From Fulvivirga maritima (GTDB lineage: Bacteria; Bacteroidota; Bacteroidia; Cytophagales; Cyclobacteriaceae), in the NCBI RefSeq assembly GCF_021389955.1, contig NZ_CP089980.1:2723001-2787000 (forward strand): 64,000 nt of DNA, in the 5' to 3' direction. The notes below the pieces were generated by a model. It had not been told where the DNA came from and did not search any database. It saw nothing but the letters and a program-made list of their open reading frames with translations. Positions 47,622 through 56,515 of the stretch are shown here, one piece after another (within the stretch, counting starts at the first letter, position 1; each line of letters begins with the position of its first letter). The position numbers and the translations under genes were made by a program.

Positions 47622-48295
47622 AGAGGATCTGTATCATAAATATAATAAAAAGGAGCCTGACCGTATGGCTGTTGATCATCTTGCTGATTACGCCAGGCTA
47701 TGCCCAGACCCCTAATGTCAAGGAATTCTTTCAGCAGAAGAAAACCCAAAGGAAGTACCTGCTCAAGCAGATCGCCTTACTGCAGCTATACCTGGGCTTT
47801 GTCAAGAAAGGGTACCGCATCGTAGATAAGGGGCTGCATGTGATTGGAGATATAAAAGAGGGCAAGTTCAGCCTTGACAAGGAATATATCCAGTCCCTGA
47901 GTAGCGTAAAACTACAGCTTTCGACTAGTCCTCAAGTAGAAACTGTTAGCGAAACCCTGTCCTTGGCTCAAGTACGCATACAGGGTACCACTATGCTGGT
48001 TAACGAGACCCAGCTGATCTCTGCCAGTGAGCATGAATATCTAAGCAACATGCTGAAAAGCCAGCAACAGACCCTGATAAACATCGGGGAGGAGCTAGAC
48101 CTGATATTACAAGACCAGCATACCGAGATGAAAGATGCAGCAAGACTACAGCGATTGGATGTGGTGAGAGAAGCCGCCCAAGGACTTGCCACTATCACCT
48201 GGCAGTTTCAGGCCTATGTACGACAGCTGATCCTTTCACGCACAAGAGAGCAGCATGAATTGATGAGCACTAAAAGACTTTTAAAAGACGATTAA
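47618..48295 (+). CDS. Exported helical tra protein, TraI/TerB-like group
   Basis: The 225-residue protein has a signal peptide ending TPGYAQ and is mostly helical. It shares a layout with both neighbours: YRIVDKGLHVIGDIKEGKF near residue 60, SASEHEYLSNMLKSQQQ and a degenerate form of the C-terminal signature (MKDAARLQRL). No catalytic residues are visible. It is translationally coupled to traI (ATGA overlap) and followed after 1 base by the next gene. It is probably a structural periplasmic component of the transfer apparatus. Confidence 0.68.
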   Translation: MKRICIINIIKRSLTVWLLIILLITPGYAQTPNVKEFFQQKKTQRKYLLKQIALLQLYLGFVKKGYRIVDKGLHVIGDIKEGKFSLDKEYIQSLSSVKLQLSTSPQVETVSETLSLAQVRIQGTTMLVNETQLISASEHEYLSNMLKSQQQTLINIGEELDLILQDQHTEMKDAARLQRLDVVREAAQGLATITWQFQAYVRQLILSRTREQHELMSTKRLLKDD

Positions 48296-48296
48296 C

Positions 48297-48932
48297 ATGA
48301 AAAAGTATCTATTACTATTACCCTTCCTGCTGCTGACGAGGCTCGGCCCTGTGTATGGACAGGGGCATGAAGTGACCCAGCTGATCTTAAATTATCAAAA
48401 ACTACGACAGCTGGAAAAGATTCTGGAGAACATGTACGAAGGCTATGAGATCCTGCGCAAGGGCTATAATACTGTCAAAGACATCGCAGAAGGCAATTTC
48501 ACCTTGCATGACCTATTTCTGGACCGGCTGTATGCGGTGAATCCTGCCATTCGGGATTACTATAAGGTGGCTGCCATTATAGAAAAGCAAAGCCTGCTCC
48601 TTAAGCGCTACCAGAAAGCCTATGGCCGTTTCAGTACGACCTCCTTGCTGAGCGAAGAAGAGCGGGGCTATATCTCCAGTGTCTATTCCCAGCTTCATAA
48701 CGAAAGCATAGAAGACCTGGAAGCCCTGCTGATGGTCGTTACCGCCTCACGCCTGCGGATGAGTGATGCTGAGCGCCTGACTGTCATTGATGAGCTATAT
48801 GCTACAATGGATGAGAAATTAGCCTTTTTGAAAGCATTTAATGACCAGGCACATATACTGGTCCAGCAAAGAGTCGGTGAGTCATCGGCCATACAGCGTG
48901 AGCGACAGTACCATCACAACCTGGGGAACTGA
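48297..48932 (+). CDS. Exported helical tra protein (often labelled TerB-family)
   Basis: The 211-residue protein has a signal peptide ending GPVYGQ, then helices with YEGYEILRKGYNTVKDIAEG, FLDRLYAVNPAIRDYYKV, EEERGYISSVYSQL and LRMSDAERLTVIDELY. Proteins of this type in Bacteroidetes conjugation operons are commonly labelled TerB-family tellurite resistance, but the context makes a transfer role far more likely. It resembles TraI two genes upstream in its C-terminal half. Its stop overlaps the traJ start (TGATG). Confidence 0.75.
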   Translation: MKKYLLLLPFLLLTRLGPVYGQGHEVTQLILNYQKLRQLEKILENMYEGYEILRKGYNTVKDIAEGNFTLHDLFLDRLYAVNPAIRDYYKVAAIIEKQSLLLKRYQKAYGRFSTTSLLSEEERGYISSVYSQLHNESIEDLEALLMVVTASRLRMSDAERLTVIDELYATMDEKLAFLKAFNDQAHILVQQRVGESSAIQRERQYHHNLGN

Positions 48933-50041
48933 TGAAAAAGACTTGCTTATCCCTTCTTGTATTTTCATTGCTCCCAATGAGTGGCTATGCTCAGGGCATG
49001 TCAGAAGACATTAAGAGCATGCATGAAATCCTGGAACAGCTGTATACAGAGATGCTGCCCTTGTGTTCATCGCTGATTGGCGTTTCTCAGGGCGTGGCCG
49101 CTTTCGCATCCTTATGGTACATAGGCCATCGGGTGTGGAAGCACCTGGCCGAGGCTGAAGCCATAGAAGTATACCCGTTGCTTCGTCCCTTTGCTATTGG
49201 TCTGTGCATAGGCTTTTTTCCTTTGCTCATCCAGATGATGAATGGTGTATTACACCCCTTGGTGACCGGCACCTCAGCTATGGTAGAACAATCACAAAGT
49301 GCCATAGAAGTGTTGCTCGCTCGTAAGGAGCAAGCTTTGCTACTCACCCCACCGGGCTATGTCTATGGAGGAGGTGGAGACTATGACCGCTGGTACCGTT
49401 ATACTCATCCTGAAGAAGAGAGTTCCGATGACGAAGGCTTCTTTGCAGGCATCAGCCATAGTGTACGCTTTGCCATGTCCAAGGCCATGTATGATTTCCG
49501 TTATGCTATCAAGCAAGCGCTCTCCGAAGTGTTACAGGTCATCTTCGAGGCGGCCTCCTTATGCATCAATACCATCAGAACCTTTTTTCTTTTGGTGCTG
49601 GCCATCATTGGACCCTTGGTGTTAGCCCTTTCCGTTTTTGATGGCTTCAGACATTCCCTTACCGTATACCTGGCGCGATATGTCAATATTTACCTGTGGC
49701 TTCCCGTGACAAATATTTTCGGAGCCATTATCGCCAAGATCCAGGAGAATATGCTCATGCATGACCTCAGCAATATAGAGGCAGGCGACAATCCGTTGTT
49801 CAATGCCACAGATGCAGGCTATTTGATCTTTCTGATCATAGGTATTATAGGTTACCTGACCGTTCCTTCCGTTTCCAACTTCATTATCAATGTGGTAGGC
49901 AGCAATGCGATGAACATAAAGACCACCACCGTTTTCCAGGGCGGAGCCCGCTATGTGTATCAAGCCATGCATCAGGTGAAAGAGCGCCTGCTCACTTCAG
50001 GGGGATCTACTCACCAGCATGACAAGCTCTCAGGAAAATGA
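48932..50041 (+). CDS. traJ: Conjugal transfer protein TraJ (VirB6-like)
   Basis: The 369-residue polytopic protein has a signal-like start, then membrane helices at about 45-65, 83-105, 205-235 (FLLVLAIIGPLVLALSVFDG) and 285-330 (YLIFLIIGIIGYLTVPSVSNF). The segments GPLVLALSVFDGFRHSLTVY and YVNIYLWLPVTNIFGAI are characteristic of the TraJ family, the inner-membrane channel component comparable to VirB6. It lies between the exported helical proteins and traK, in the conserved order. Confidence 0.88.
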   Translation: MKKTCLSLLVFSLLPMSGYAQGMSEDIKSMHEILEQLYTEMLPLCSSLIGVSQGVAAFASLWYIGHRVWKHLAEAEAIEVYPLLRPFAIGLCIGFFPLLIQMMNGVLHPLVTGTSAMVEQSQSAIEVLLARKEQALLLTPPGYVYGGGGDYDRWYRYTHPEEESSDDEGFFAGISHSVRFAMSKAMYDFRYAIKQALSEVLQVIFEAASLCINTIRTFFLLVLAIIGPLVLALSVFDGFRHSLTVYLARYVNIYLWLPVTNIFGAIIAKIQENMLMHDLSNIEAGDNPLFNATDAGYLIFLIIGIIGYLTVPSVSNFIINVVGSNAMNIKTTTVFQGGARYVYQAMHQVKERLLTSGGSTHQHDKLSGK

Positions 50042-50062
50042 CAATCAGGAAAACCAATAATT

Positions 50063-50680
50063 ATGTTCAAGCAACTTAGAAATATCGATACAGCCTTTCA
50101 GCACCTGCGGCTGTTCACCATGATAGTAGTGGTGGGTAGCGTAGTGCTGAGTAGCTATAGCCTTTACCTGAGCTATGAGCGGCAAAAGCAGGCCGATGCT
50201 CGCATTTATATCCTGACACAGGGCAAGGCGCTGGAAGCATTAGCCTCGCAGCGCGATGCCAACCTGCCCGTAGAGGCCAAAGACCATGTGCGGATGTTCC
50301 ATCAATACTTTTTCACCTTTGATCCCGACCCGGATATGATCCAGGGGCAGGTAGAAAAAGCCATGTACCTGGCAGACCATTCCGCTAAAGCCCAGCATGA
50401 CAACCTGAAAGAGAGCAGGTATTACAGCCAGCTGATTAGTGGTAATATCAGTCAGGACATCCAGATGACCGACTTTGAGATCGACACTGATCAGTATCCA
50501 TACCCTTTTCACTATAAGGGAGAGCAGCGTATTGTACGGCGCACCAGCATTGTCTATCGCAGCATGACCACCCAAGGCTACTTAAGAGAAGTAGCACGCA
50601 CCGAGCATAACCCCCATGGCTTTTTGATTGAGCAGTGGGAGATCACCGAAAACCAAAATCTACGTACCGAAAGCCGGTAG
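50063..50680 (+). CDS. traK: Conjugal transfer protein TraK (VirB8-like)
   Basis: The 205-residue protein has one N-terminal membrane helix (LFTMIVVVGSVVLSSYSLYL) and a periplasmic domain. Features typical of TraK include VEAKDHVRMFHQYFFTFDPD, YYSQLISGNISQDIQMTDF and the late HNPHGFLIEQWEI. This is the VirB8-like assembly factor of the type IV channel. In CTnDOT-like elements a small traL gene usually lies between traK and traM; none is found in the 33-base gap here. Confidence 0.92.
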   Translation: MFKQLRNIDTAFQHLRLFTMIVVVGSVVLSSYSLYLSYERQKQADARIYILTQGKALEALASQRDANLPVEAKDHVRMFHQYFFTFDPDPDMIQGQVEKAMYLADHSAKAQHDNLKESRYYSQLISGNISQDIQMTDFEIDTDQYPYPFHYKGEQRIVRRTSIVYRSMTTQGYLREVARTEHNPHGFLIEQWEITENQNLRTESR

Positions 50681-50713
50681 GCCAAATTAATCCATTATAA
50701 AACCCAATAGAAC

Positions 50714-51988
50714 ATGAAATCCATAATCAAAAACATATCCAAACACCAGCGCCTGTATGTGGTGCTCCCCTTGATGTTGCTGCCTGTATTTATCTTAGGC
50801 TTCTGGATGTTTAACCAGCAAAAGCAACCGCCTCAAAACCCCTATGGAGGCTTCAATATGAGCTTACCCTCTGCTGATTTCAGTGCTGTAGGTGAGATGT
50901 GGGATAAGCTGAGCCTTTATGAACAGGCAGATAAAGACTCCATGCTTTTGGAGCGAGCCAGGAAACAAGACCCCTTCTACCAACACGGAGAGCAAGTACT
51001 TTTTCCGGTGTCTGAAGAAGATACTATAGGCTTGAAGACCACCTTGCATGGCAGTAGCCACTACCAGGATCCACTTCAAGAGCAAGAGGCCCAGATCACT
51101 GAAAGGCTGGATTTGCTTAAGCAGGAACTACAAAAAATGCCAGATTCCAAACCCATATCATCACCACAAAAACCATCTCTGCCTACTATGAAAGATGCTA
51201 CACCAGAAGATCAGGAGCTGCAGCGATTAGAGAAGATGATGACCCTGCTCACTACCTCTGGTGGTGAGGACGCCGAAATGCAGCAGATAGATCATATGCT
51301 GGATAAGATTATAGCCATACAACACCCTGAGCAACTCGCTGAATCTACCCATACCGATAAGCCCGCCTATGTGATGGAGGCTGCCAATAGGAAAGAGGCA
51401 AGAGAGCAAAGGATTGAAAACCAAAGCCTTCCGGCTTCGCCAACCCTTCATGAATCTCAGAGTGTAAAAAGTCATAATCGATTCTATGGCTTGCAGGAAG
51501 AAGCCATTTCTGAGGGGGCGGCAGGCAACCTCATTGAGGCCGTTATTCATGACCATCAGAAAGTGATGCCAGGCGCACCTGTTAAGCTACGGCTACTCAC
51601 AGATAGTTATATCCAGGGTAGGCTCATCAAGCGCGGCACCCTGGTCTATGGCGAGAGCCGCATGAGCAATGGTCGTTTAGAAGTAAAAGTGCAAGAAGTA
51701 AGAAGAGGAGAAGAGTTACTGCCCGTGGCGTTAAGCGTTCATGATTTAGATGGTCTGGAAGGCATATCTATTCCAGAAGCCCATGTGCAGGAGTCCGTGC
51801 AATCTGCTGCGGGGCGATATGCTCAAGGCATGCAATTGCTGTCTATGGATACCTCCCTGGCAGCGCAGGCGGCCCAGTCCGGCGTTGATGCACTCAAAGA
51901 TGTGGTCAGTAAAAAGACCAGATTAAAAAAAGTATACCTGCCCGATAACTATAAGGTCTACCTCCATAATACCACAATCTCATTATAA
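50714..51988 (+). CDS. traM: Conjugative transposon protein TraM (VirB10-like)
   Basis: The 424-residue protein has one membrane helix near the N-terminus (VVLPLMLLPVFILGFWMF), a Pro/Gln-rich and charged periplasmic region to about residue 270, and a conserved C-terminal domain. That domain includes IEAVIHDHQKVMPGAPVKLR, IQGRLIKRGTLVYGESR and the end LKKVYLPDNYKVYLHN. This matches the TraM family that bridges inner and outer membranes, like VirB10. It lies between traK and traN in the expected order. Confidence 0.92.
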   Translation: MKSIIKNISKHQRLYVVLPLMLLPVFILGFWMFNQQKQPPQNPYGGFNMSLPSADFSAVGEMWDKLSLYEQADKDSMLLERARKQDPFYQHGEQVLFPVSEEDTIGLKTTLHGSSHYQDPLQEQEAQITERLDLLKQELQKMPDSKPISSPQKPSLPTMKDATPEDQELQRLEKMMTLLTTSGGEDAEMQQIDHMLDKIIAIQHPEQLAESTHTDKPAYVMEAANRKEAREQRIENQSLPASPTLHESQSVKSHNRFYGLQEEAISEGAAGNLIEAVIHDHQKVMPGAPVKLRLLTDSYIQGRLIKRGTLVYGESRMSNGRLEVKVQEVRRGEELLPVALSVHDLDGLEGISIPEAHVQESVQSAAGRYAQGMQLLSMDTSLAAQAAQSGVDALKDVVSKKTRLKKVYLPDNYKVYLHNTTISL

Positions 51989-52000
51989 AATAAAAACACT

Positions 52001-52837
52001 ATGAAATTCAATGACAAGATCATATCCCTGATATCCTTACAACTGCTGCTTACCACTGCGCTGTTCGCTCAGCAGCAAGATGCCATTCCTGTCGCTTATG
52101 ACCAGACCTCTACCTTAGTTCTCCAGGAGACCATACAAAGCATCGATGTGGGCAGTCCCGGAGTACTGGTTCAACGGGTGAACGGATTTGATAATATGCT
52201 GCGACTAAAAGCCGCTGTTACAGATTTTGACACCACTAACCTAACCATATATGCTATGAGTGGTGCTATCTATCATTTTAACCTCTATTACGCCGCACAC
52301 CCACAGCGAAAAGTATGGCCTATAGCAGCCGATGATAGCCTGCCGATCGCCCCTTCACAGCTTTCAGGACAGGGCAGTATGCAGTCAAAAGCCCAGTGGG
52401 TGCTAAGACAAACTCACCCTACCATTCGCAAGCAGCATCATGGACAACTCACCCTATCGGTTCGCAACCTGTACAGCAGTGGAGGTAAGCTCTTTTTCCA
52501 TTTACAGATAGAGAACACATCGGCTTTACCCTTTAAAATACATAACATACGCTTTTACACTACCAGCCGCAATGCAGTCAAAAGGTCAGCCCAGCATGAA
52601 GAAACCCGATCACCATTATTGTATTATAAGCCAGACGCCCAAAGCCTTGTGACTCAAGGAGGAAAAGCAGACATGGTGATGGTCTACGATCAGTTTTCCC
52701 TTCCCCGAGATCAGGAGGGCACCTTTGAAGTACTGGAAACGCAGGGAGGCAGGAGGCTCACCCTCAGTTTAAGGCATAAGCATATGCGAAAGGCACAGAC
52801 CATTAATAATTATCCATTGAATCCTACCCAGCCATGA
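52001..52837 (+). CDS. traN: Conjugative transposon protein TraN (VirB9-like)
   Basis: The 278-residue protein has a signal peptide ending LFAQQ, then VAYDQTSTLVLQETIQSIDV and VQRVNGFDNMLRLKAAV. The last part is beta-rich, with LSVRNLYSSGGKLFFHLQ, NIRFYTTSRNAVKRSAQ and QFSLPRDQEG. These are characteristic of the TraN family, an outer-membrane-associated component comparable to VirB9. It ends with an ATGA overlap into the next gene. Confidence 0.92.
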   Translation: MKFNDKIISLISLQLLLTTALFAQQQDAIPVAYDQTSTLVLQETIQSIDVGSPGVLVQRVNGFDNMLRLKAAVTDFDTTNLTIYAMSGAIYHFNLYYAAHPQRKVWPIAADDSLPIAPSQLSGQGSMQSKAQWVLRQTHPTIRKQHHGQLTLSVRNLYSSGGKLFFHLQIENTSALPFKIHNIRFYTTSRNAVKRSAQHEETRSPLLYYKPDAQSLVTQGGKADMVMVYDQFSLPRDQEGTFEVLETQGGRRLTLSLRHKHMRKAQTINNYPLNPTQP

Positions 52838-53589
52838 ACGAGAGAAACTTAGAATACCTGCAAGAGCGATTGTACTTCCATGGATTTGGTAACCAGTTGG
52901 AAGAGGCGCTAAAAAAAGGCATGAACAGTCAGAAAGACCACTTTGAGTTAAACTTTAAAGGAAAGTTTGAACGTGATAATAAGAACGACATAGTAGATTA
53001 TAAGCTTCACTTCAGCAAATCATCTACCACTGACCGATACTTTTGGAATCACTATCAAGCTACTCTTCACCGGCAGGGAGAGCCCGACCGCAGTCAGGAA
53101 TTTCATATCCAGAAGGGAAATGGTATTTCAGCACGTAAGGCCTATCAGCTACTGAGTGGAAATGCCATCTACCAGCGCTACTTTAAAAGTGGAGCAGGAG
53201 AGAAACCGGAAGCTTTTCATAGCTGGGTTACCCTAGATTTAAAGCAAAAGAACCAGTATGGCAACCATCCCTGGAATTACTATAACCAAGCTTATGGCTT
53301 TGACCTTGAAAAGGCCTTGAAAAAGCATGCTCTACCAGCCATGCAAAATCAGGAAAGTAGAACTAAGCTCCTGGAGCAGTTACAAAGAGGAGAAACCCCC
53401 AAGACGAAGCTCAAACAAGGAAACCAGGAAATCACCATAACACTAAAAGCAGACCCACGCTTTAAGCAAGTAAGGTTAATTGATGAGACAGGCAAAGCGT
53501 TGAAAATGGGGCAGTCAGAAAAAAAGAAACAAGCTCAACAAGAAGAAATCCCTAAAAAACGAAGAGGAAGGAAAGCGGGGGTGAGGTAG
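52834..53589 (+). CDS. Conserved conjugation-region protein of unknown function
   Basis: The 251-residue cytosolic protein starts MNERNLEYLQERLYFHGFGN and contains a strand-rich core (FELNFKGKF, YKLHFSKSSTTDRYFWNHY). The C-terminus is very basic (KKRRGRKAGVR), which may bind nucleic acid. Proteins of this kind are frequent in Bacteroidetes conjugative elements, near the end of tra operons or near topoisomerase genes, but I know no established function. It is translationally coupled to traN and is the last gene before a strong terminator. Confidence 0.68.
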   Translation: MNERNLEYLQERLYFHGFGNQLEEALKKGMNSQKDHFELNFKGKFERDNKNDIVDYKLHFSKSSTTDRYFWNHYQATLHRQGEPDRSQEFHIQKGNGISARKAYQLLSGNAIYQRYFKSGAGEKPEAFHSWVTLDLKQKNQYGNHPWNYYNQAYGFDLEKALKKHALPAMQNQESRTKLLEQLQRGETPKTKLKQGNQEITITLKADPRFKQVRLIDETGKALKMGQSEKKKQAQQEEIPKKRRGRKAGVR

Positions 53590-53602
53590 GAGGTAAAATA
53601 GC

Positions 53603-53634
53603 GACCACCCTATAATGAAAACTATAGGGTGGTC
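53603..53634 (+). terminator. Rho-independent terminator of the tra operon
   Basis: A perfect 12-bp inverted repeat (GACCACCCTATA at 53603-53614, complement at 53623-53634) with an 8-base loop is followed by a T-rich tract ending near 53645. It closes the conjugation operon. Confidence 0.9.
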
Positions 53635-53827
53635 ATTATTTTTTTAATGTAGATTTTATGAGAAGATATACAGTTGTGTAATGCCTGTATATCCAGCATT
53701 GATGAGAGGGTTGAGTGTAGTATACTATTCTTAAGTTTGGATATTTCAGTTACTTTGTAAACGGCTGGGAGGTGTGACCTTAATTGAGAAGCTACCTTGT
53801 CGGGTCAGTTTACAATAGATTAATTAA

Positions 53828-54247
53828 ATGAAAGCAGTATTAAAAACAGCCTGGATCACAGGAATATGTATCTTCATCCTATTTATGCCGATGTCGTACG
53901 GAGTAGTAAAGGTCACTCTTAATAACTATGAAAGGAATAAAGGTCATGTGCAATCAGTCGAAAACGTTATGAGCTCGAGCGGGCCAGGCTATAATTTATT
54001 GGTAAATATTGAGGGAGAAGATGGGCGAAAATACAGTACTCATTCTTATGATGAAGATAAAAAAGCCATGCCGGGTGATTCAGTTGTTTTCAGAAAACTA
54101 TATCGTGGAGCGGGTACATCACAAATCTTACAAATAAACGGAGAAGAAGTTTCCAGTTATTTCCATTTCATTGATTTTTTCAGCGTGACCTATCATGCGT
54201 TAGCAATTTTATTTCTAATGTATTATAGTGTAAAAAAATTTATATGA
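53828..54247 (+). CDS. Small two-helix membrane protein, DUF3592-like
   Basis: The 139-residue protein has a membrane helix at each end (TAWITGICIFILFMPMSYGV and FFSVTYHALAILFLMYYSVK) and a soluble beta-rich centre. The centre has KGHVQSVENVMSSSGPGYN and PGDSVVFRKLYRG, a layout resembling DUF3592 membrane proteins. No neighbour is close on the same strand (gaps of 238 and 279 bases), so it probably has its own promoter. Base composition is again AT-rich, unlike the tra genes. Confidence 0.55.
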   Translation: MKAVLKTAWITGICIFILFMPMSYGVVKVTLNNYERNKGHVQSVENVMSSSGPGYNLLVNIEGEDGRKYSTHSYDEDKKAMPGDSVVFRKLYRGAGTSQILQINGEEVSSYFHFIDFFSVTYHALAILFLMYYSVKKFI

Positions 54248-54526
54248 ATTAATACAAACACTACAGGTTCACATAGAGCCAAAATTGTTATTATGCTATA
54301 TTTGATATTAAAATAATAATTGTGGAAAATCGAAGATAACTATGAGCAGTGCCTTAAACTTGATCTTGGTATGCCGATCATCCATCAGATTATGTTGATT
54401 TGTTAATTTGAAGCTATTACGTCTAATTCAAGACCCTCGTTATTCTTAATAAATTCTTTAGTCAGCACTTAGTCAGACTAAGGATAGCAGAGGCCGCAAT
54501 TTCCTTGCGACCAAGTTTAAATGGTA

Positions 54527-55039
54527 TTACATCCATAAAATCATTTTGTAATTAAAATCTTTATAGGATTTGATAATTCCTAAAGCCTTATACTGAGGAG
54601 CCTTAAAAAGACCGACTAAGACAAATGCCGTACACATGCTGGTGATAGCATAGATGAGGTTATGTGAATTAATCATTTCAAAGTAGTGCATTCCTTCATA
54701 TCTAGGGGTGAAAACTATCATGATATTTAAAAATGCTAAACAAAACACATGGTAAGTATAGGCCATATTCAGCCAGCGCAGGATCTTCTTGAGGTTGTCA
54801 GAAAAAACTATATTATATAGACATTTTTTCCAGTTTAGTTCCCACTGTGTCCAATGATATTGACTACCGTTTTTCAAGAAATAGGTCATAAATACTAAGC
54901 TTATAATGTACTTGCATATGCTAGAAAAGGCGATATTAGTGAAATCCATCATATGCCCAATTATAATCAGAATACCAGATTGAAAGCTAATCATCATTGT
55001 ATCGAAGCTGTTGTTTAATAGAAGTGTTAATAAATTCAT
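54527..55039 (-). CDS. Predicted polytopic membrane protein
   Basis: The 170-residue protein has about four hydrophobic segments (MISFQSGILIIIGHMM, YIISLVFMTYFLK, VFCLAFLNIMIVF, AITSMCTAFVLVGLF) separated by short charged loops. I recognise no family. It lies 105 bases downstream of the anti-sigma gene on the same strand and may be the end of that transcription unit. The start at 55039 gives a first hydrophobic segment; alternatives exist. Confidence 0.5.
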   Translation of the reverse strand: MNLLTLLLNNSFDTMMISFQSGILIIIGHMMDFTNIAFSSICKYIISLVFMTYFLKNGSQYHWTQWELNWKKCLYNIVFSDNLKKILRWLNMAYTYHVFCLAFLNIMIVFTPRYEGMHYFEMINSHNLIYAITSMCTAFVLVGLFKAPQYKALGIIKSYKDFNYKMILWM

Positions 55040-55144
55040 TGTAAAATATATTTTGTTAATTAAGGCAGCAATATAATCACTTTATACATGTGAAATGACG
55101 GCCGCAGAAAACCTATTATTGAAAAAATACTAACCCATTAAAAA

Positions 55145-55652
55145 CTAAGGTTTTGCTGAAATCACTACAGGAGAGGAGTTGGCAGGGTCATGCTCCAGAC
55201 TATCAGAATTTTGGGTTGGAGGGTTGATAATAGGCATATTGACATATTGTGCCTTCTCCTGAATGACATCCGAAAATATCCATGCTTTTTGTTTTTGGCT
55301 GATAAGCTTCAAGGCCATGGCCACGCACATGGTGAAGAGTAGGGTAGTAACTAACCACATCCATCTGAGCCTGGTTTTAAGGTAACTCCATTTCTTTTTT
55401 TTGCCTTTCAGCTTCTTTTCTACGAGCATCAAGGCGCACTTGTTGAAACAAGGGTTGCAAGTTACTATCAGGAATTGGAGGGCTGATTACTGATTCTTCC
55501 CAAACGCCCATCAACTCATCATATTCCTTCTGATGGGTAGGGTGAGCCTGACACCATTGCTCTAGCTCATGCTGCTTTTTGGGGCTGATAGTGCCTGCCA
55601 GTGCCTGATAGATGAGTTTATAGTAGTAGTCTTGTTTCATGGCAATGTTCAT
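55145..55652 (-). CDS. Short FecR-type anti-sigma factor, frame broken at A8
   Basis: The first frame (from ATG 55652) begins with the DUF4880-like cytoplasmic domain of FecR proteins (YYYKLIYQALAGTISPKKQHE, ELMGVWEE). It runs out of frame at the A8 run (plus-strand T8 at 55395-55402). With seven A it continues KKKWSYLKTRLRWMWLV into a membrane helix (MWLVTTLLFTMCVAMALKLI) and a short periplasmic tail, 168 residues in total. Normal FecR proteins are about 300-400 residues with a FecR domain and DUF4974, both absent here. It follows the sigma factor gene without a gap and should hold it at the membrane. Confidence 0.68.
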
Positions 55653-56315
55653 TTAAAAAAACAATTCAAAAAGTCGTGACCCTACCTCAATACCAGTATA
55701 ATTTAACACATTTTCATACATGATCCATGAGACAGGAATAAATAATTTAAAGTGCTGATGCCACTTTTTTCTAAAGATTTTCAGTGCTTTAGAGATATGC
55801 TTTTCTACCCCTTTTTGAGATATCCCCATGTAATCAGCTATTTCTGAGTAAGACATTTTAAAGCTTCTGCTAAGAATAAAGGCCACTCTGGTTCTGGGTG
55901 GCAGTTCTGATTTAGCTTTTCTCAGCCAGCTCCTCAAAACGGCATACCGATCACTGGAAGTAGGGCGATCCGCTATCCTTTCTGCATGAGTCGGTTCAAT
56001 AGAATTGGCCCGAGCCATTTTATCTTTAATATGGTCAATGGAGCGGTTAATCGCCATTTTTATGAGGTACCTGCGTAAAGGAGGGTGTAAGTTCAGTTCA
56101 TGCCTTTTCTCCCATAAAGTGATATAAGTCTCCTGCATAATGTCTTCAGCATCAGCCACTACCTCTACCAGGTTCATGGTGATCTTAAAAAGCTCATGAC
56201 CATAGGTATCCTGCAGCACTTCCAGTGCTCTGCCGTCATTCTCTGAGAGCAGCAATAGGATGAGTCGGTCAATAGCTGTACCAGGCATAGGCAAAAAAGA
56301 AAAGTACCTTCTCAA
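55653..56315 (-). CDS. ECF-type RNA polymerase sigma factor
   Basis: The 220-residue protein has sigma region 2 (LFKITMNLVEVVADAEDIMQ, ETYITLWEKR, about 42-71) and region 4 with its helix-turn-helix (MSYSEIADYMGISQKGVEKH, about 153-178). The region 4 wording MGISQKGVEKHISKAL is typical of Bacteroidetes sigma factors paired with FecR and SusC/SusD loci. A 40-residue C-terminal extension (FKLFIPVSWIMYENV) is unusual. It abuts the anti-sigma gene and lies in the same neighbourhood as a SusC/SusD operon, which it probably controls. Confidence 0.9.
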   Translation of the reverse strand: MRRYFSFLPMPGTAIDRLILLLLSENDGRALEVLQDTYGHELFKITMNLVEVVADAEDIMQETYITLWEKRHELNLHPPLRRYLIKMAINRSIDHIKDKMARANSIEPTHAERIADRPTSSDRYAVLRSWLRKAKSELPPRTRVAFILSRSFKMSYSEIADYMGISQKGVEKHISKALKIFRKKWHQHFKLFIPVSWIMYENVLNYTGIEVGSRLFELFF

Positions 56316-56515
56316 GCTAGCAACAGGATATATAATATGTTGGAAAATTTACATCATTAGCTTACACTCATAAGTAAAAAAAATTGGGCGCTTAATGAGA
56401 GAATCCAGCGGTTAGTTACGGCTTTAAATGAGAGGAGAACCCAGCACAGGAAAATATATTTATGGATGATGAGTAGGGTAAAGGCCTCAATATCAGTATT
56501 GATAAGAGAAAACAA

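Noticed and set aside
48297-48932. Tellurite resistance function for the TerB-labelled protein
   Set aside because: The gene is embedded and translationally coupled in a conjugation operon and resembles TraI; no other ter genes are present.
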